Shown here piece after piece: positions 24,911-34,949 of a stretch of 64,000 bases of DNA; within the stretch, counting starts at the first letter, position 1; each line of letters begins with the position of its first letter. The stretch is from Hypericum androsaemum. Lineage: Eukaryota > Streptophyta > Magnoliopsida > Malpighiales > Hypericaceae. The notes under the pieces are model-generated. The model searched no databases. It saw only the letters and a list, made by a program, of their open reading frames with translations, and was not told the origin of the DNA. The position numbers and the translations under genes are program-made. Location of the stretch: assembly GCA_963995505.1 (NCBI GenBank), contig OZ023181.1:22068221-22132220 (forward strand). The letters run 5' to 3'.

Positions 24911-25614
24911 ATCCGTTGACCTCTTCAAAAAAAAAGTTAATAAATCTGTTGTACTCACAAAATTTACTCGGATGGTTAAACTTTGTCTGAAAATATCGCA
25001 AAATCCTAGAAGTTCGTGCTACACCATTTTCATCCTCCTACCCTAATTTTTTCGCAACATTTTACTCCCTCTTTATCACTATCCAGTGACAAGATTGCAA
25101 GAAAGGTAAGTCAAATCAAAACCCAGTTCGTAAACTTGGTTATTTTTAAAATTTTCTCTATCCAGATGAAGAGCAAATATAGAAATGGTACGGGATGCAT
25201 CCAACTTCAAAATTTTATAAGTGGACCCTATAAATGCCTACATATTCTTCTACGTTATTTCCCTCGTTTCCGAGGTTGCTATATGTTTGCAATTTTATGC
25301 AATGGACCAGAATGTCGTTTTTCTTCCTCGAACATCGATTTGCTTAATAAGGGAATTATATCTATCTTTTATAAATAGTGCTTTGAAAGTTGTTGACAGT
25401 TGCCGGCAATGAGTTGAAAAAAATGGTCAAATTGAACACTTAAACGCCATTTTAAAGATGAAAATATTCGGCGTCATTGCTATTATACGATCCATGTTTT
25501 ATAAAACGAGTTATATTAGTTTTATTTGAAAAGATGCATTAGAAAATGTCAAATTAAAAATGATAAAATTGTTGGGTAAAAGATGCGAGACTTTTAAAAA
25601 TTCATTGAACTCTG
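24911..25614. other. Intergenic, no gene seen
   Basis: AT-rich DNA. Two open frames of 60-120 codons here match no family I know and have no splice context. Confidence 0.4.
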
Positions 25615-25616
25615 TA

Positions 25617-26177
25617 GAGTAAAACCTCTATAAAGTGATCTCCTCTAAAGTGATAACCTCTCTAATTTGATAAAAAGTCTCGGTCCCGAGTCGGGACCAA
25701 TGTTAAAATTTAATAACCTCTCTATCGTAATAACTAATACTTTTTCCAAAAATCTTAGTGTTAAATCTCGATCTCAATTTTCGTATAAAGTGATATTTTT
25801 TGATAAATACACATATTTTTACATACTTCATGAATGCCAACAATATTTTAAGATATTAGTTTATACTAAACTTACTTGTTTGATAAATTTTACGTCATCA
25901 TTCATGTTCTGGATTATCTTTAAAAAAAATTTTGATCATCGTCTTGTTGTAAACAAAATGTTTGAATCGAGTGTAGCATTTGAATAATGCTATAAGCCGA
26001 TATTTTACGCCATTTGAATATAGATAAAATAATTTTTAGCTATTTATGTATTTATTGCTTCAAAACTCAATTTTATTTTTTCGGAGAAAAAAAACGTAAA
26101 CTTCTCTTATGTGATAACCGCTCTAAAATGATATTTTTCTCCGGTTCTAACGATATCACTTTAGAGAGGTTTTACCG
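25617..26177. mobile_element. Pogo/Emigrant-like MITE (561 bp)
   Basis: The ends are inverted repeats: GAGTAAAACCTCTATAAAGTGA on the left and the reverse of CGGTAAAACCTCTCTAAAGTGA on the right. A TA dinucleotide flanks each side (25615-25616 and 26178-26179). The terminal CxGTAAAACCTCTATAAA pattern is that of Emigrant/Lemi1-type pogo elements of plants. A second ring of CTCT-AA-GTGATAA motifs lies inside each end. There is no transposase frame, so it would depend on an enzyme from elsewhere. Confidence 0.8.
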
Positions 26178-26179
26178 TA

Positions 26180-26746
26180 TACAAATAGTTTGATTTACCT
26201 ACCCAAAAAACAAATAATTTGATTTCACTTTGGGTTAAACTTGAGTAATTAACTATCACTTAATGACTGGCAAAAAATAATGAAGCTAGTTCTTTTTCTA
26301 GTATTACAGTCCGAGAAATTCAAATCATATTTTTTGGTTTTTTTCTATCATGTCTTTTATATTCATAAAATTTGAACCCAATATCTTGAATCCACTGCTT
26401 TTTAATAAGCAAAATTTTTATTTTAACCACCAAGATATTTGCATAATTACAAGGTTGCCTAGCAAATTATCCAGGATAATTACAACAATGTCATAATTCG
26501 AGTTAATTTATTCTTAGTAAATTAAAATACAAGAATAGATCTTGATTACATAGATAGAGTCTTTATCAAATTTGACAAAATTAGCCATTCTTGCACTAGA
26601 AAAACCCGATTGATCACCATGTCCACGGGCAGATTTGCCTCATAAAAAATTGCCCCATTCATGTTGTATCATATCCCCGTGTGATTGCACCAAAGGAATC
26701 TAACGTGGTTGTCACTTTAACCGATTTTCATTTTTTTCTTACAGAA
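26180..26746. other. Intergenic, no gene seen
   Basis: AT-rich spacer between the MITE and the next LTR element, with nothing I can name. Confidence 0.4.
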
Positions 26747-26751
26747 ATTGG

Positions 26752-27900
26752 TGTTGGGTTTGGCAAGAAGCCAGGAGGAGGCTGGCGCACGCCACCTCTT
26801 GGCTGCAACCAATTGCCTAAACAGATTGCAAGACCTAGCAGTAGCCAGACCCTTGGCGCCAACCAGGTCATGCAGCGGAGAAATTTTTGTTTCGTTTCAG
26901 ACTTGTTTTAAACTCCTAGAATGATCTAGATAGGTTCCGTGGCTTGCAAAAGTTTATATATATATATATATATATATAAATATAAATGTATGTTACCCTA
27001 GGTTGTATAGCTTTGTGCCTCATAACTCATCAACAAAATACTCTTTATCTCTGTGGATCTAAGCAATCGGTCAAACCATGTAATCTCTTGTGTTCTTGTT
27101 TGCGTTGTTGTTTTCTTGAATTTTCTAACAATTGGTACAAGAGCCTAGGGAGAGGATGGCGGATCACAACACAAAATTTTCTTTGGTGAAGTTTGATGAA
27201 TCATCGAATTTTGGGCTATGACAAAGGTGGTCAAAGATCTGCTGGTACAACAAGGGATGGTCAAACGTACTCTCGGGGAAGAAGTTTGAAAAGATGGAGG
27301 AGCAAGAGTGGAAAGAATTGTAGGCCAGGGCGGTGGCGACGATTTGCTTATGCTTGGCAGATGATGTGATGTATCATGTCACGGTCGATGAATCACCAGT
27401 TGGGGTTTGGAAGAAATTGGAGCACAATTATATGTCAAGTCTCTGCCGAACAAGTTTTATCTTAAGCAAATATTGTACGGAATTAAGACGATGGATGACT
27501 CAGATTTGAGCCAACACATCAATGGTTTCAATCAACTTGCGAGTGATTTGATAAGGGTCGATGTGAAGTTGAGGATGAAGACAAGACATTGTTGCTGCTG
27601 AATTCATTACCAAGTTTCTACGAGAGTTTGGTTACAACTCTAACACGGGGCAAAGAGTCCTTGGTGTTGGATGATATAACTAGTGCTCTACTGGGATTTC
27701 ATCAAAGGAAGAAGGTTGGTGATGGACGAGGAGAAGGGTTGGTTGTAAGGGAAACATGATCATAGAGAAGAAAATTGTGAAAAGTTTTCAAGTCGAGGTT
27801 AATGAGGTTCAATAAAATACTCATTCTCTCCGTGGACGTAAGTAATTAACCGAACTACGTAATCTCTTGTATTTTTGTTTGTACTTTAGATTTTCTAACA
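26752..27900 (+). mobile_element. Second internally deleted Copia-type element
   Basis: The left LTR runs from about 26752 (TGTTGGG) to 27130 (TTTTCTAACA) and contains a (TA)n tract at 26955-26977. A primer site like ATTGGTACAAGAGC follows. A gag frame opens at 27156 and aligns with the gag of the element at 12196, including QQGMV and KMEEQEW, but reads further, through VWKKLE to ADDVMYHV-type sequence. It is broken by stops. Only the last 95 bases or so of a right LTR remain (about 27806-27900), ending TTTTCTAACA. Flanks ATTGG (26747-26751) and ATTTG (27901-27905) may be a mutated target duplication. Confidence 0.72.
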
Positions 27901-27905
27901 ATTTG

Positions 27906-28349
27906 ATGCAGGAAAATATTCAAATTGAAATTGTACGAAAAGAGGCAATCACAGTTGAAAAATATGCGTGGGGGTCCATATCCAAATTGGTCGTGCAATG
28001 TGTATTTTTGCGTCGGACGCCTAGCATTTGACACGTTACTTGACATTATAATGCGTTATACTATATGATCCGACTTTTGTCATATATTGCAGAATATTGT
28101 GAGATGTTAAGTCAGCGATACACTTTATTTTTCTATGACTGATACAAACTAAACGTATGCCTCCTTCAGGTAATGATGTGGACCATGCCCATTATTTTCC
28201 AACAAATGTCAGCTTTCAAATGCAGGAGGGACATAATTAAATATTTTTTAGGAACCGGGACATAATTAAATAAGATTCAACGAGTTCGTTCTAAAAGATC
28301 AGAGATTCTTTGTAAAAATGTTGGAGGGCCAAATGTCAAATCAGAAAGA
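27906..28349. other. Intergenic, no gene seen
   Basis: Spacer between the deleted Copia element and the Pack-MULE. Nothing recognised. Confidence 0.4.
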
Positions 28350-28358
28350 AAAAGAAAA

Positions 28359-29117
28359 GAGATAATTACTCTCAGGACCCCTGGGTATAGTTAAATAGAC
28401 TCTGAGGACCCTGTAATTTTTCTACTAATTGCTGAGCCCCTGTAGTTTGGTTATTATTATACTCTCGGGTCCCTGGCTGATGTCAGCAGTTATTTTTACC
28501 TTTTTTGTCATAAAAATGACCTTTATGCCCTTAAAAAAAAGAAATAAACCCATCGTTTTCCTCGCCGGTCCAATCGGACCCCGACCCGCGTGCTTGTCAG
28601 GACCAACAGGGCCACGTGTCATCTTCTGCCAGGACGACGGGCTCGGGGGCGTCGTAGCAGGTGGACCCCAGGCTCGGAAGCTCCACGATCTCCCCGAGCT
28701 CCTCCTCTTCCTCGGAGGAGATGACGTGGAGGAGAGCTCCAAGGTGGGGTCCATGTGGGCGGCGCGGGTGGCGGCGGCCTGGACGTCACGGGGGGAGGAG
28801 GAGGCGGGGCGGGGGAAGGAGGGGGCGAGGTCGGGGAAGTTGAGGATGGCGGAGGCGCCCTTGCTGGTGATGGCGGCGACGTCGTGGGCTCGGGCGGCCA
28901 TCTCCGACGATGGGTTTATTGCTTTTTTTTGTTTTTTTTGTGTAAGGGCATAAAGATCATTTTTATGATAAAAAAGGCAAAAATAACTGCTGACATCAGC
29001 CAGGGACCCGAGAGTATAATAATAACCAAACTACAGGGGCTCAGCAATTAGTAGAAAAATTATAGGATCCTCAGAGTCTATTTGACTATACCATGAGGTC
29101 CTGAGAGTAATTATCTC
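28359..29117. mobile_element. Pack-MULE: Mutator-like element carrying an AP2/ERF gene fragment
   Basis: Long terminal inverted repeats of about 200 bases (28359-28555 and 28908-29117) begin with GAGATAATTACTCTCAGGAC and match through most of their length. They are flanked by a perfect 9-bp target duplication AAAAGAAAA (28350-28358 and 29118-29126), the Mutator hallmark. The 350-base core is strikingly GC-rich and on the minus strand reads the end of an AP2 domain. No transposase is present. The gene piece inside a non-autonomous MULE fits the Pack-MULE definition. A lone diverged end of the same family lies at 41218-41349. Confidence 0.9.
28425..28901 (-). pseudogene. Captured fragment of a DREB/ERF-type AP2 gene, fused to the MULE end
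   Basis: The minus-strand frame from 28901 reads [23 protein letters not shown], the last helix and end of a plant AP2 DNA-binding domain, then [18 protein letters not shown], the conserved region just after the AP2 domain in DREB/TINY-like factors. After a Ser-rich linker the family motif [12 protein letters not shown] is readable in another frame, so there is a one- or two-base shift between the two parts. The open frame continues out of the captured part into the left inverted repeat and stops at 28425. The N-terminal part of the AP2 domain, with the residues that contact the GCC box or DRE, was not captured. No product function is expected, though a chimeric transcript is possible. Confidence 0.85.
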
Positions 29118-29126
29118 AAAAGAAAA

Positions 29127-30016
29127 TTGCAAAACGAGGCTCAACTCTCACGGGTGCCATGTATAAGCTAATTGGAATATTGTTTTTTAATTGAAATTAA
29201 ATGTTTTGATTTTTATACAATTCATCAACGATATAAATTAAGAGAAAGTGTTACAGCCTCTTATATTCCAATGGTAATATACATGAAGTGATTTTTTTTC
29301 GAAAAAATACTTGACTTAATGTTACTGACAAGTAGATCGATGCTCTCACTGACAATATTCTTTCTCTGGTGTAATTTTTTTCTACTAATTTTATCCGGAT
29401 TTTGATGAGTTCGGTAACTGTAAGATTGTGAGTTCTTCTTTCGCTAAATATTACCGACAAAAATTTACTTCTAAAAAATATATATCCATGCATATCAACT
29501 TTGACCAATTATTCTTATATATGGAGTCCAATTTGGCAAGAAGGCTTTCTTATACAACTAGTAGTAGAGCCTAGTGTCAAAATTAAGCGAACGATAATCC
29601 GAAAAAGTCATCTCACATAAATGTTTTTTGACTGCGGTCCCACCCGAAATGTGATCTATTATTTACATCCAATGAATTTTTGCCCAATTAACTTACTTTT
29701 AAATTTTACTGAATTTTAAAATTCTCAAACTATTTTGATTCGTTTATTTTTGAAATCACATGATATTTGACGGATCTAGGTTCTAATCACCCTAAACCAC
29801 TTAAGAAATCGAAATTTTTTATATTAAATTTTAACACAACTATCTGCATAATATGATCAAACTTAATACTATTTCTAATTATATTAGAACATCGTCCCGT
29901 TAATACTTAATACCTTATGCTAAAACATCATGACAACACCTCAGATAAAAAAAACTTTCAATCGAACAATGTATATCAGCTAATGTATTTCTCCAGTTCT
30001 AACTAAAACCTACGCA
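29127..30016. other. Upstream region of FD, no gene seen
   Basis: AT-rich DNA between the Pack-MULE and the FD start codon. It is likely to include the FD promoter, but no specific site could be supported. Confidence 0.4.
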
Positions 30017-31311
30017 ATGAGTGGGAGAATATATACCACCAACATCTCCTCGTCCTCTTCTTCCCCTCCCTTACCCAATTTCCAACCCCAAGAACCCAAC
30101 AACAACAATAGCTCAAAGACCATGGAAGAAGTTTGGAAGGACGTCACCTTAACATCTCTCCATGGCCATCCTCAAGGAGAAAGAGGAGGAGGAGACCAGT
30201 TCCTTGACCTCTCAGTTACCAACTTGTCATCTTCAAGGCTTCTCCGCCACCGAAACCCTAACTTCATCATCCAAGACTTCTTGGCTAGGCCTCTTTGTAA
30301 TAAAGGGGAAGTACCAACAACCCTAACTAGTGGCATCAGTTGTATATACGGTTCTTCATCTCCCATTCCTCCTCCGGCCACGCCTCCTCCCACTGTCCTG
30401 AGCTTGTACTCTGGCCCGCCCGAGTTCGACTTCTTTGACCACCCTTCTGATCCTCATCCCCGTCCTCATCCTCATCCTCTCCGGCCTATGAGCTCGCATT
30501 TGGACAGCCACCCGAGCTCCAATGGGTCCCCTTTTTTTGTCCCTTTCGAGGGTTTGGACTCTGCTTCAGGGCTAATGCCTTGTTTTGGGAGGAAACGGGT
30601 TCAAGAATCGGGTAGCAGCTCGGGAGATCGCAAGCACAAGAGAATGATCAAGAATAGGGAGTCAGCCTCTCGATCAAGAGCCAGAAAGCAGGCAAAGTTT
30701 CTATACAATGTTCCATCTCTTCGTTTTGTCTCAAATTATCATACTTGAACTTAAATTAATCACCCTGTCACTCGACATCCGGATACTAATCGGTTAAAAA
30801 AAATTGCATGTTTTCCTGGGTTCATTGCCTATTCTCTTATGTTTTGCAGGCTTACACGAGCGAGTTAGAGCTGGAAGTGGCACATTTAATGGAAGAGAAT
30901 GCAAGGCTGAGGAGGCAGCAAGAGCAGGTACCAAAATTAGCTTCCCATAATAAATACATCTATTAGCGGACAAACCAGGTGAAATAAACCAATTGGATTT
31001 GGACCCACCTTTTCCTTTTTCTTCGTTAAAGATACCGACATTGTTGGATTTGCTATTTTTATGTAAGTTGTTGGTCCCAATTCCAACTACGTGTTTTTTG
31101 TTGTTGTTGTTTACACCTGATATTTTTCGGGTTCGAGTCGGATTGAACATATTCAACTAGATTTATGGGGTTACATTGACATTGTTGGTGTTATTACAAC
31201 TAACTTTTTTCTTTGTTTGTGTGTTGCGGGCTGGGTCAGCTACGCGTAGCAGCGGCCGCTCAGCTTCCTGAAAAGCGCGGTCTCTCTCGAACATCGACGG
31301 CACCGTTTTGA
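30017..31311 (+). CDS. FD: bZIP transcription factor FD (FT/florigen partner)
   Basis: Three exons (30017-30691, 30850-30927, 31240-31311) give 274 residues. The N-terminal half holds the FD-family motif EEVWKD (residues about 37-42) and an FIIQDFLARP motif, then a Pro/His/Ser-rich region with EFDFFD. The basic region MIKNRESASRSRARKQ starts near residue 211, and exon 2 carries the zipper AYTSELELEVAHLMEENARL. The C-terminus ends RTSTAPF, the 14-3-3 binding motif whose Thr is phosphorylated in FD. FD works in the nucleus of the shoot apex, with FT and 14-3-3 proteins, to switch on floral identity genes. Intron 1 (30692-30849) begins with GC (CAG/GCAAAG) and ends TTTTGCAG, a GC-AG intron; no GT donor fits the phase. 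If this intron were retained, the protein would end after the basic region without a zipper. Confidence 0.93.
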
Positions 31312-32301
31312 GAAGCAATAACTTGGCTCTAACCTACAGCCACCGCAATATGTTTATTTATATATAATCCCCATTTCCCCCTTAATTTGTTTCTAATTTA
31401 GAATCTATGAAGCGGGCGACTACTAATTGTAATGCAAGGCTTTGGGCTGTCTTTTTAAGAGTAGATGGATTGGGAGTGAACATTTTGGTGCTGGAGTTGT
31501 TATATTTTAGATTTCGACGGCAGGCAAGAAATCTTAATTGCTTACTTGATATGGTTGACCAATGGAAAAAAGTTTCTTATATTTAGATATTTATAAGGAT
31601 AATTAATTTATATTTAAGTTAAGACAAAAATCATCTATGGAATTTTACACAAACGGTATAAATAAGGTTCATAATCGAGATTACTGGTTAAATTAGAACG
31701 GAAACCGGAGAGCGGAAAGGAAGATGAAGATAAGATGCGAAATTTTGTTCCTTGTATGGCCAATCTCTTTCAACGTCCCACTATCTATCTATTTATCTCC
31801 ATATCTTTAGCTACTAAAAGGGTCCATTGGTTCTTTACCCAATTTTTGGGAAGGTGGTCAAACCATATTTGAAGCAGCTGTTCGCCTTGCTGGAGCATTC
31901 CTTTCGGGGAATTGTTTTGGCCCGTGGCCGCGCACTTGCGTTAAATGTTGAAATCATCCAAGGGTATAAATTTGGACTAAGTCAAAAGCTACTTTTTTAT
32001 TGATCCCATATTCGCTCCTCTAAAAATATTTAATATTGTTTAATTTTAATTATTTTAATTAAGTATTTTTTTATTAATTTAGAACAAATTTCTATATAAT
32101 GAAGAGCGATTTTTCAAGATTAGTTAAAATAAGTTGGCCACTCGGCCTGCTCCAACGACTTGGGTCCATATTTAGTTCGATGTATCGATGGAAGCCCATA
32201 TAGCAAGTAGAGCTAGAGTTGAACGTATCAAACAGGGCTGCAATCAATGTACATAATAATTACTCTATTTTAAACATTTTATGGTTGTGATGGTTGTAGC
32301 A
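31312..32301. other. FD 3' side and spacer, no gene seen
   Basis: The first few hundred bases look like FD 3' UTR. The remainder up to the tRNA is AT-rich, with no gene recognised. Confidence 0.4.
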
Positions 32302-32373
32302 TCCATTGTCGTCCAGTGGTTAGGATATCTGGCTTTCACCCAGGAGACCCGGGTTCAATTCCCGGCAATGGAA
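32302..32373 (+). tRNA. tRNA-Glu (anticodon TTC)
   Basis: A 72-base intron-less tRNA with acceptor arms TCCATTG and CAATGGA pairing fully and discriminator base A at 32373. The D-arm region is GTCCAGTGGTTAGGATATC and the anticodon arm CTGGCTTTCACCCAG has TTC in the loop. The T arm is CCCGGGTTCAATTCCCGG, whose GGTTCAATTCC also serves as the Pol III B box. It decodes GAA/GAG as glutamate. The CCA end is not encoded, as expected in eukaryotes. Confidence 0.97.
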
Positions 32374-32379
32374 ATGGAA

Positions 32380-32388
32380 TTTTTTTTT
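32380..32388 (+). terminator. Pol III terminator of the tRNA-Glu gene
   Basis: A run of nine T residues begins seven bases after the mature tRNA end, which is the normal RNA polymerase III stop signal. Confidence 0.85.
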
Positions 32389-32438
32389 CTATCTATTTTC
32401 ATCTGATGGCTTTGGCTTTATATCTAGCTATCTACAGC

Positions 32439-32927
32439 TCACAAGCCAGCTACATGGAAAGAAGAAAACCAAGTGACCATCTCCTCTGTGAGCTCCGCTT
32501 CCCTCTCCCATGATATTTTCACTTCCTCCAAGGATGACAGGCAGACCGGACAGGTTTTCCGACCAGTGTCGAACCATCTATCAATGCATATTTCGTGAAA
32601 CTTGTGCAGGCAAGGTAGGATCATCATATCCTGTCCTCCTGCCTTCAATCTCAGCAGGCAAACACAACATATCTCACAAGCCTTGACGGCAGGCATCTCG
32701 GACTGCCAGCCCATATTCGGCGTGGTTGCAGACTCAGTGGTAGCAATGCCAGCATTGTTGGAAGTGCCAACCCAAACAATGTTCATACTTGCTGCTGTTT
32801 TTATCTGGATCTGCAGCAGCACTCTAAATTGCAGCAAGTCGAAGATGCCGAAGACTAGCTTCTTGAGAATTATCATTCGGTTTCCTGAGTGATTTAGATT
32901 TGATTGGTACAGCTTTAACAAGAGCAT
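32439..32927 (-). CDS. Small RING-H2 finger protein, probable E3 ubiquitin ligase
   Basis: The single minus-strand frame encodes 162 residues with a C3H2C3 RING near residues 85-128: CCVC, then LPCLHKFHEIC, then RWFDTGRKTCPVC. The order Cys-x2-Cys, Cys-x-His-x2-His-x2-Cys, Cys-x2-Cys is complete, so the finger should bind two zinc ions and recruit an E2 enzyme. The first 45 residues (MLLLKLYQ... to IQIKT) look less like coding sequence; an internal ATG at 32786 would give a 115-residue protein that keeps the RING. An unseen upstream exon is also possible. It ends 66 bases from the tRNA gene. The substrate is unknown. Confidence 0.65.
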   Translation of the reverse strand: MLLLKLYQSNLNHSGNRMIILKKLVFGIFDLLQFRVLLQIQIKTAASMNIVWVGTSNNAGIATTESATTPNMGWQSEMPAVKACEICCVCLLRLKAGGQDMMILPCLHKFHEICIDRWFDTGRKTCPVCLSSLEEVKISWEREAELTEEMVTWFSSFHVAGL

Positions 32928-33583
32928 TTTAAGAAGATGAAGTATATGCTTTGAGTAATTTAGAAGGGTGCTTGCACTTAAACATGAGTGTTCTGACCTT
33001 TTCTTCCTATACTTCTAGACTAAGAGGTACAAAGATCTGTCGATTTCATTAACACAATATTTCTTCTCAAGGTTACATATTGGTTGTCTGCAAGTCAAAA
33101 TCCGAACTTTATTAACACAAAAAACACACCAGCTCATTGAAACATTCTGAGGAAGAACGTTCGGAATGAAGTAACGGCATCATAAGCTATACCTTCTCAC
33201 CCAACTCAACAGACAACAGAGGGCAGAGGACAATAAAAGTTGTCTCAACTTTAATGTTGATTTCGCATCATTCCTACCGAGATTCAAACTTAAATACTAC
33301 AAAGACCCTGGTCATTTTCTGCTAATAAAACTTAAAAGCACAAACGCATACTGCTGAACACTTGGCCGGCACGATCTGCGATTTTGCTTCCAATTCCCTA
33401 AGAATGCAGCGACGAGCATGAGATGAGACCAAAGCTCAGAAGGGAATCTCCATCCACGTCAAATTGAGAATTGCCTACAATCAACACGATGGTCACACTG
33501 TAAACATCAAATCCGTTCTGCATACTCATAGCACCAGCCATTAACTTGATTGTCCGAATGAGTAGTACCTGATAGAACCCGTA
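32928..33583. other. Spacer between the RING and preY-like genes
   Basis: Contains the 5' side of the RING gene and the probable 3' UTR of the preY-like gene, both on the minus strand. No further gene is seen. Confidence 0.4.
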
Positions 33584-34247
33584 TTACCCATCCTTCGTCT
33601 CTGCCAACGGATCATTGCCATCCCTGTGTTTGGAGTCACCATCAGTGTCTAGGATCTTACCATATGTGGGGACCAGGCAAGGGACCCCATTCTTTATCTG
33701 CGCATCGTCCAATGTAACACATATCAACGACGTACCAATGCAGGCATCTAAAAGCCGAAACTAGAACCAACACGCTCGATACCCCACCCGAAACAGCACA
33801 GGAATTGCGAGGAACAGAAGCTAATAACTTACAGGGAAGGAGACTCCAATTGCATCACTGATAAGGGAATCCGTCTCTCCGCAGTACCTTTCAGGATTAA
33901 CACCAAAAAACACCCACAACCGCCCAAACTAACGTCAGAGGGTAGGTTCATTAGAGCAATTAAAATACCCAGATTTTTCACGTTAACAAATTTGGTATCC
34001 GCTATCATATTCACAATTATAACTATCAGCCGAGCACAGTCGGATCCTATAAGTTTTGAGGCCTATCCGAAGAGAATCTAAAATCATTACCACTTGAACC
34101 GACTCCCCGTTTTTTAATTTAAAAGGGAAGAACAGGAAATGGGCACCTGAGGGGTTGTTTGGAGAGAGGGCAGACCAGGAACTCTAAAAGGGTCTTGTTA
34201 ATTCCGCTCCCTGCTTCCTTAAGCAGCGCCTTGCTCAATTTCACCAT
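33584..34247 (-). CDS. preY/Trm112-like protein (UPF0434 family)
   Basis: Three minus-strand exons (34147-34247, 33833-33887, 33584-33697) join in phase to 89 residues, too short and split to show as one open frame. Exon 1 reads MVKLSKALLKEAGSGINKTL then LEFLVCPLSKQPL; exon 2 reads RYCGETDSLISDAIGVSFP; exon 3 starts IKNGVPCLVPTYGKILDTDG. This is the Trm112-like fold of bacterial YcaR and human preY (PYURF). In animals preY stabilises the methyltransferases NDUFAF5 and COQ5 in mitochondria. The classical CPLSKQPL and IPCLVP-type motifs are present, with two Cys in CPLSKQPLRYC. A mitochondrial chaperone-like role in this plant is inferred from the family. The introns are GT-AG. Confidence 0.85.
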
Positions 34248-34540
34248 CTTCCTTTCCTTATCTAATTTTCTACTCGCAATTGAGGTTTTTTTTTTCCCTT
34301 CAGCTTAGTTCCCTCCGGCTCCACTCTTATAATTTTGTTTCCCCTCTTTGACTTGAGTTGGACCTTCTCCACTTCGGCTTTTATCAGATCACCTCTTAGA
34401 GTTTCGTATTTTCCAATTGACGACATTTAGTTTTATAATTTGTTGGACTGACACGTCACCCCAACTTCTCTAAAAGAAATTTCATATAGAGAACGAAAAT
34501 TAATATTGAATTTTAAAACTCTTACTGATCATTAGAGCAA
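34248..34540 (-). promoter_or_regulatory. 5' side of the preY-like gene
   Basis: Pyrimidine-rich (plus-strand) leader sequence upstream of the minus-strand start at 34247. No specific promoter element could be assigned. Confidence 0.3.
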
Positions 34541-34600
34541 TTCAACTCATGTTCATTGGTTGCATGTCTCAATTCTAGTCGGGAAAGTTGTGGTTCCTCG
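34541..34600 (+). pseudogene. LINE RNase H-like remnant, left part
   Basis: About 57 bases here (AACTCATGTTCATTGGTTGC onward to GTTGTGGTTCCTCG) match the sequence just after the right LTR of the second Copia element, at 40848-40904, with a few differences. On the right side the frame continues as an RNase H-like fragment, so both flanks come from one older remnant. Confidence 0.7.
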
Positions 34601-34949
34601 TGTAAGAATTATCTATTAAATCTTGATAATTTTATTAAGGTGGCTCTCATATAGTTAGACTCTATTATTGATTGCTTTAATGAGTTAGAGTCCTATTATG
34701 AATATGGTTATTAGTTTAATCTCAACCATTCATTGGGAGCTTGATGGACGCGCCCGATTGAATCTAGGTATATAGTTTGATCCTCTCTCTGCCTATAAAT
34801 AGATGCTAATGCCATCCATCGGTGGGTATCACTAATCGATAGGAAAGCGAGAGAAACCTAAGCTATAGCAAAGATGGCGAACTACTCTACATCGACCAAT
34901 CCGGGTACGCTTCTGCATACCATTTATTGCCTATGTAATTTAATTTACA
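34601..34949 (+). repeat. Left LTR of the second Copia element
   Basis: 349-base LTR, TGTAAG to TTTACA, with TATA box at 34794 and a transcribed leader reading AAGCTATAGCAAAGATGGCG. It pairs with 40502-40849. Confidence 0.9.
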
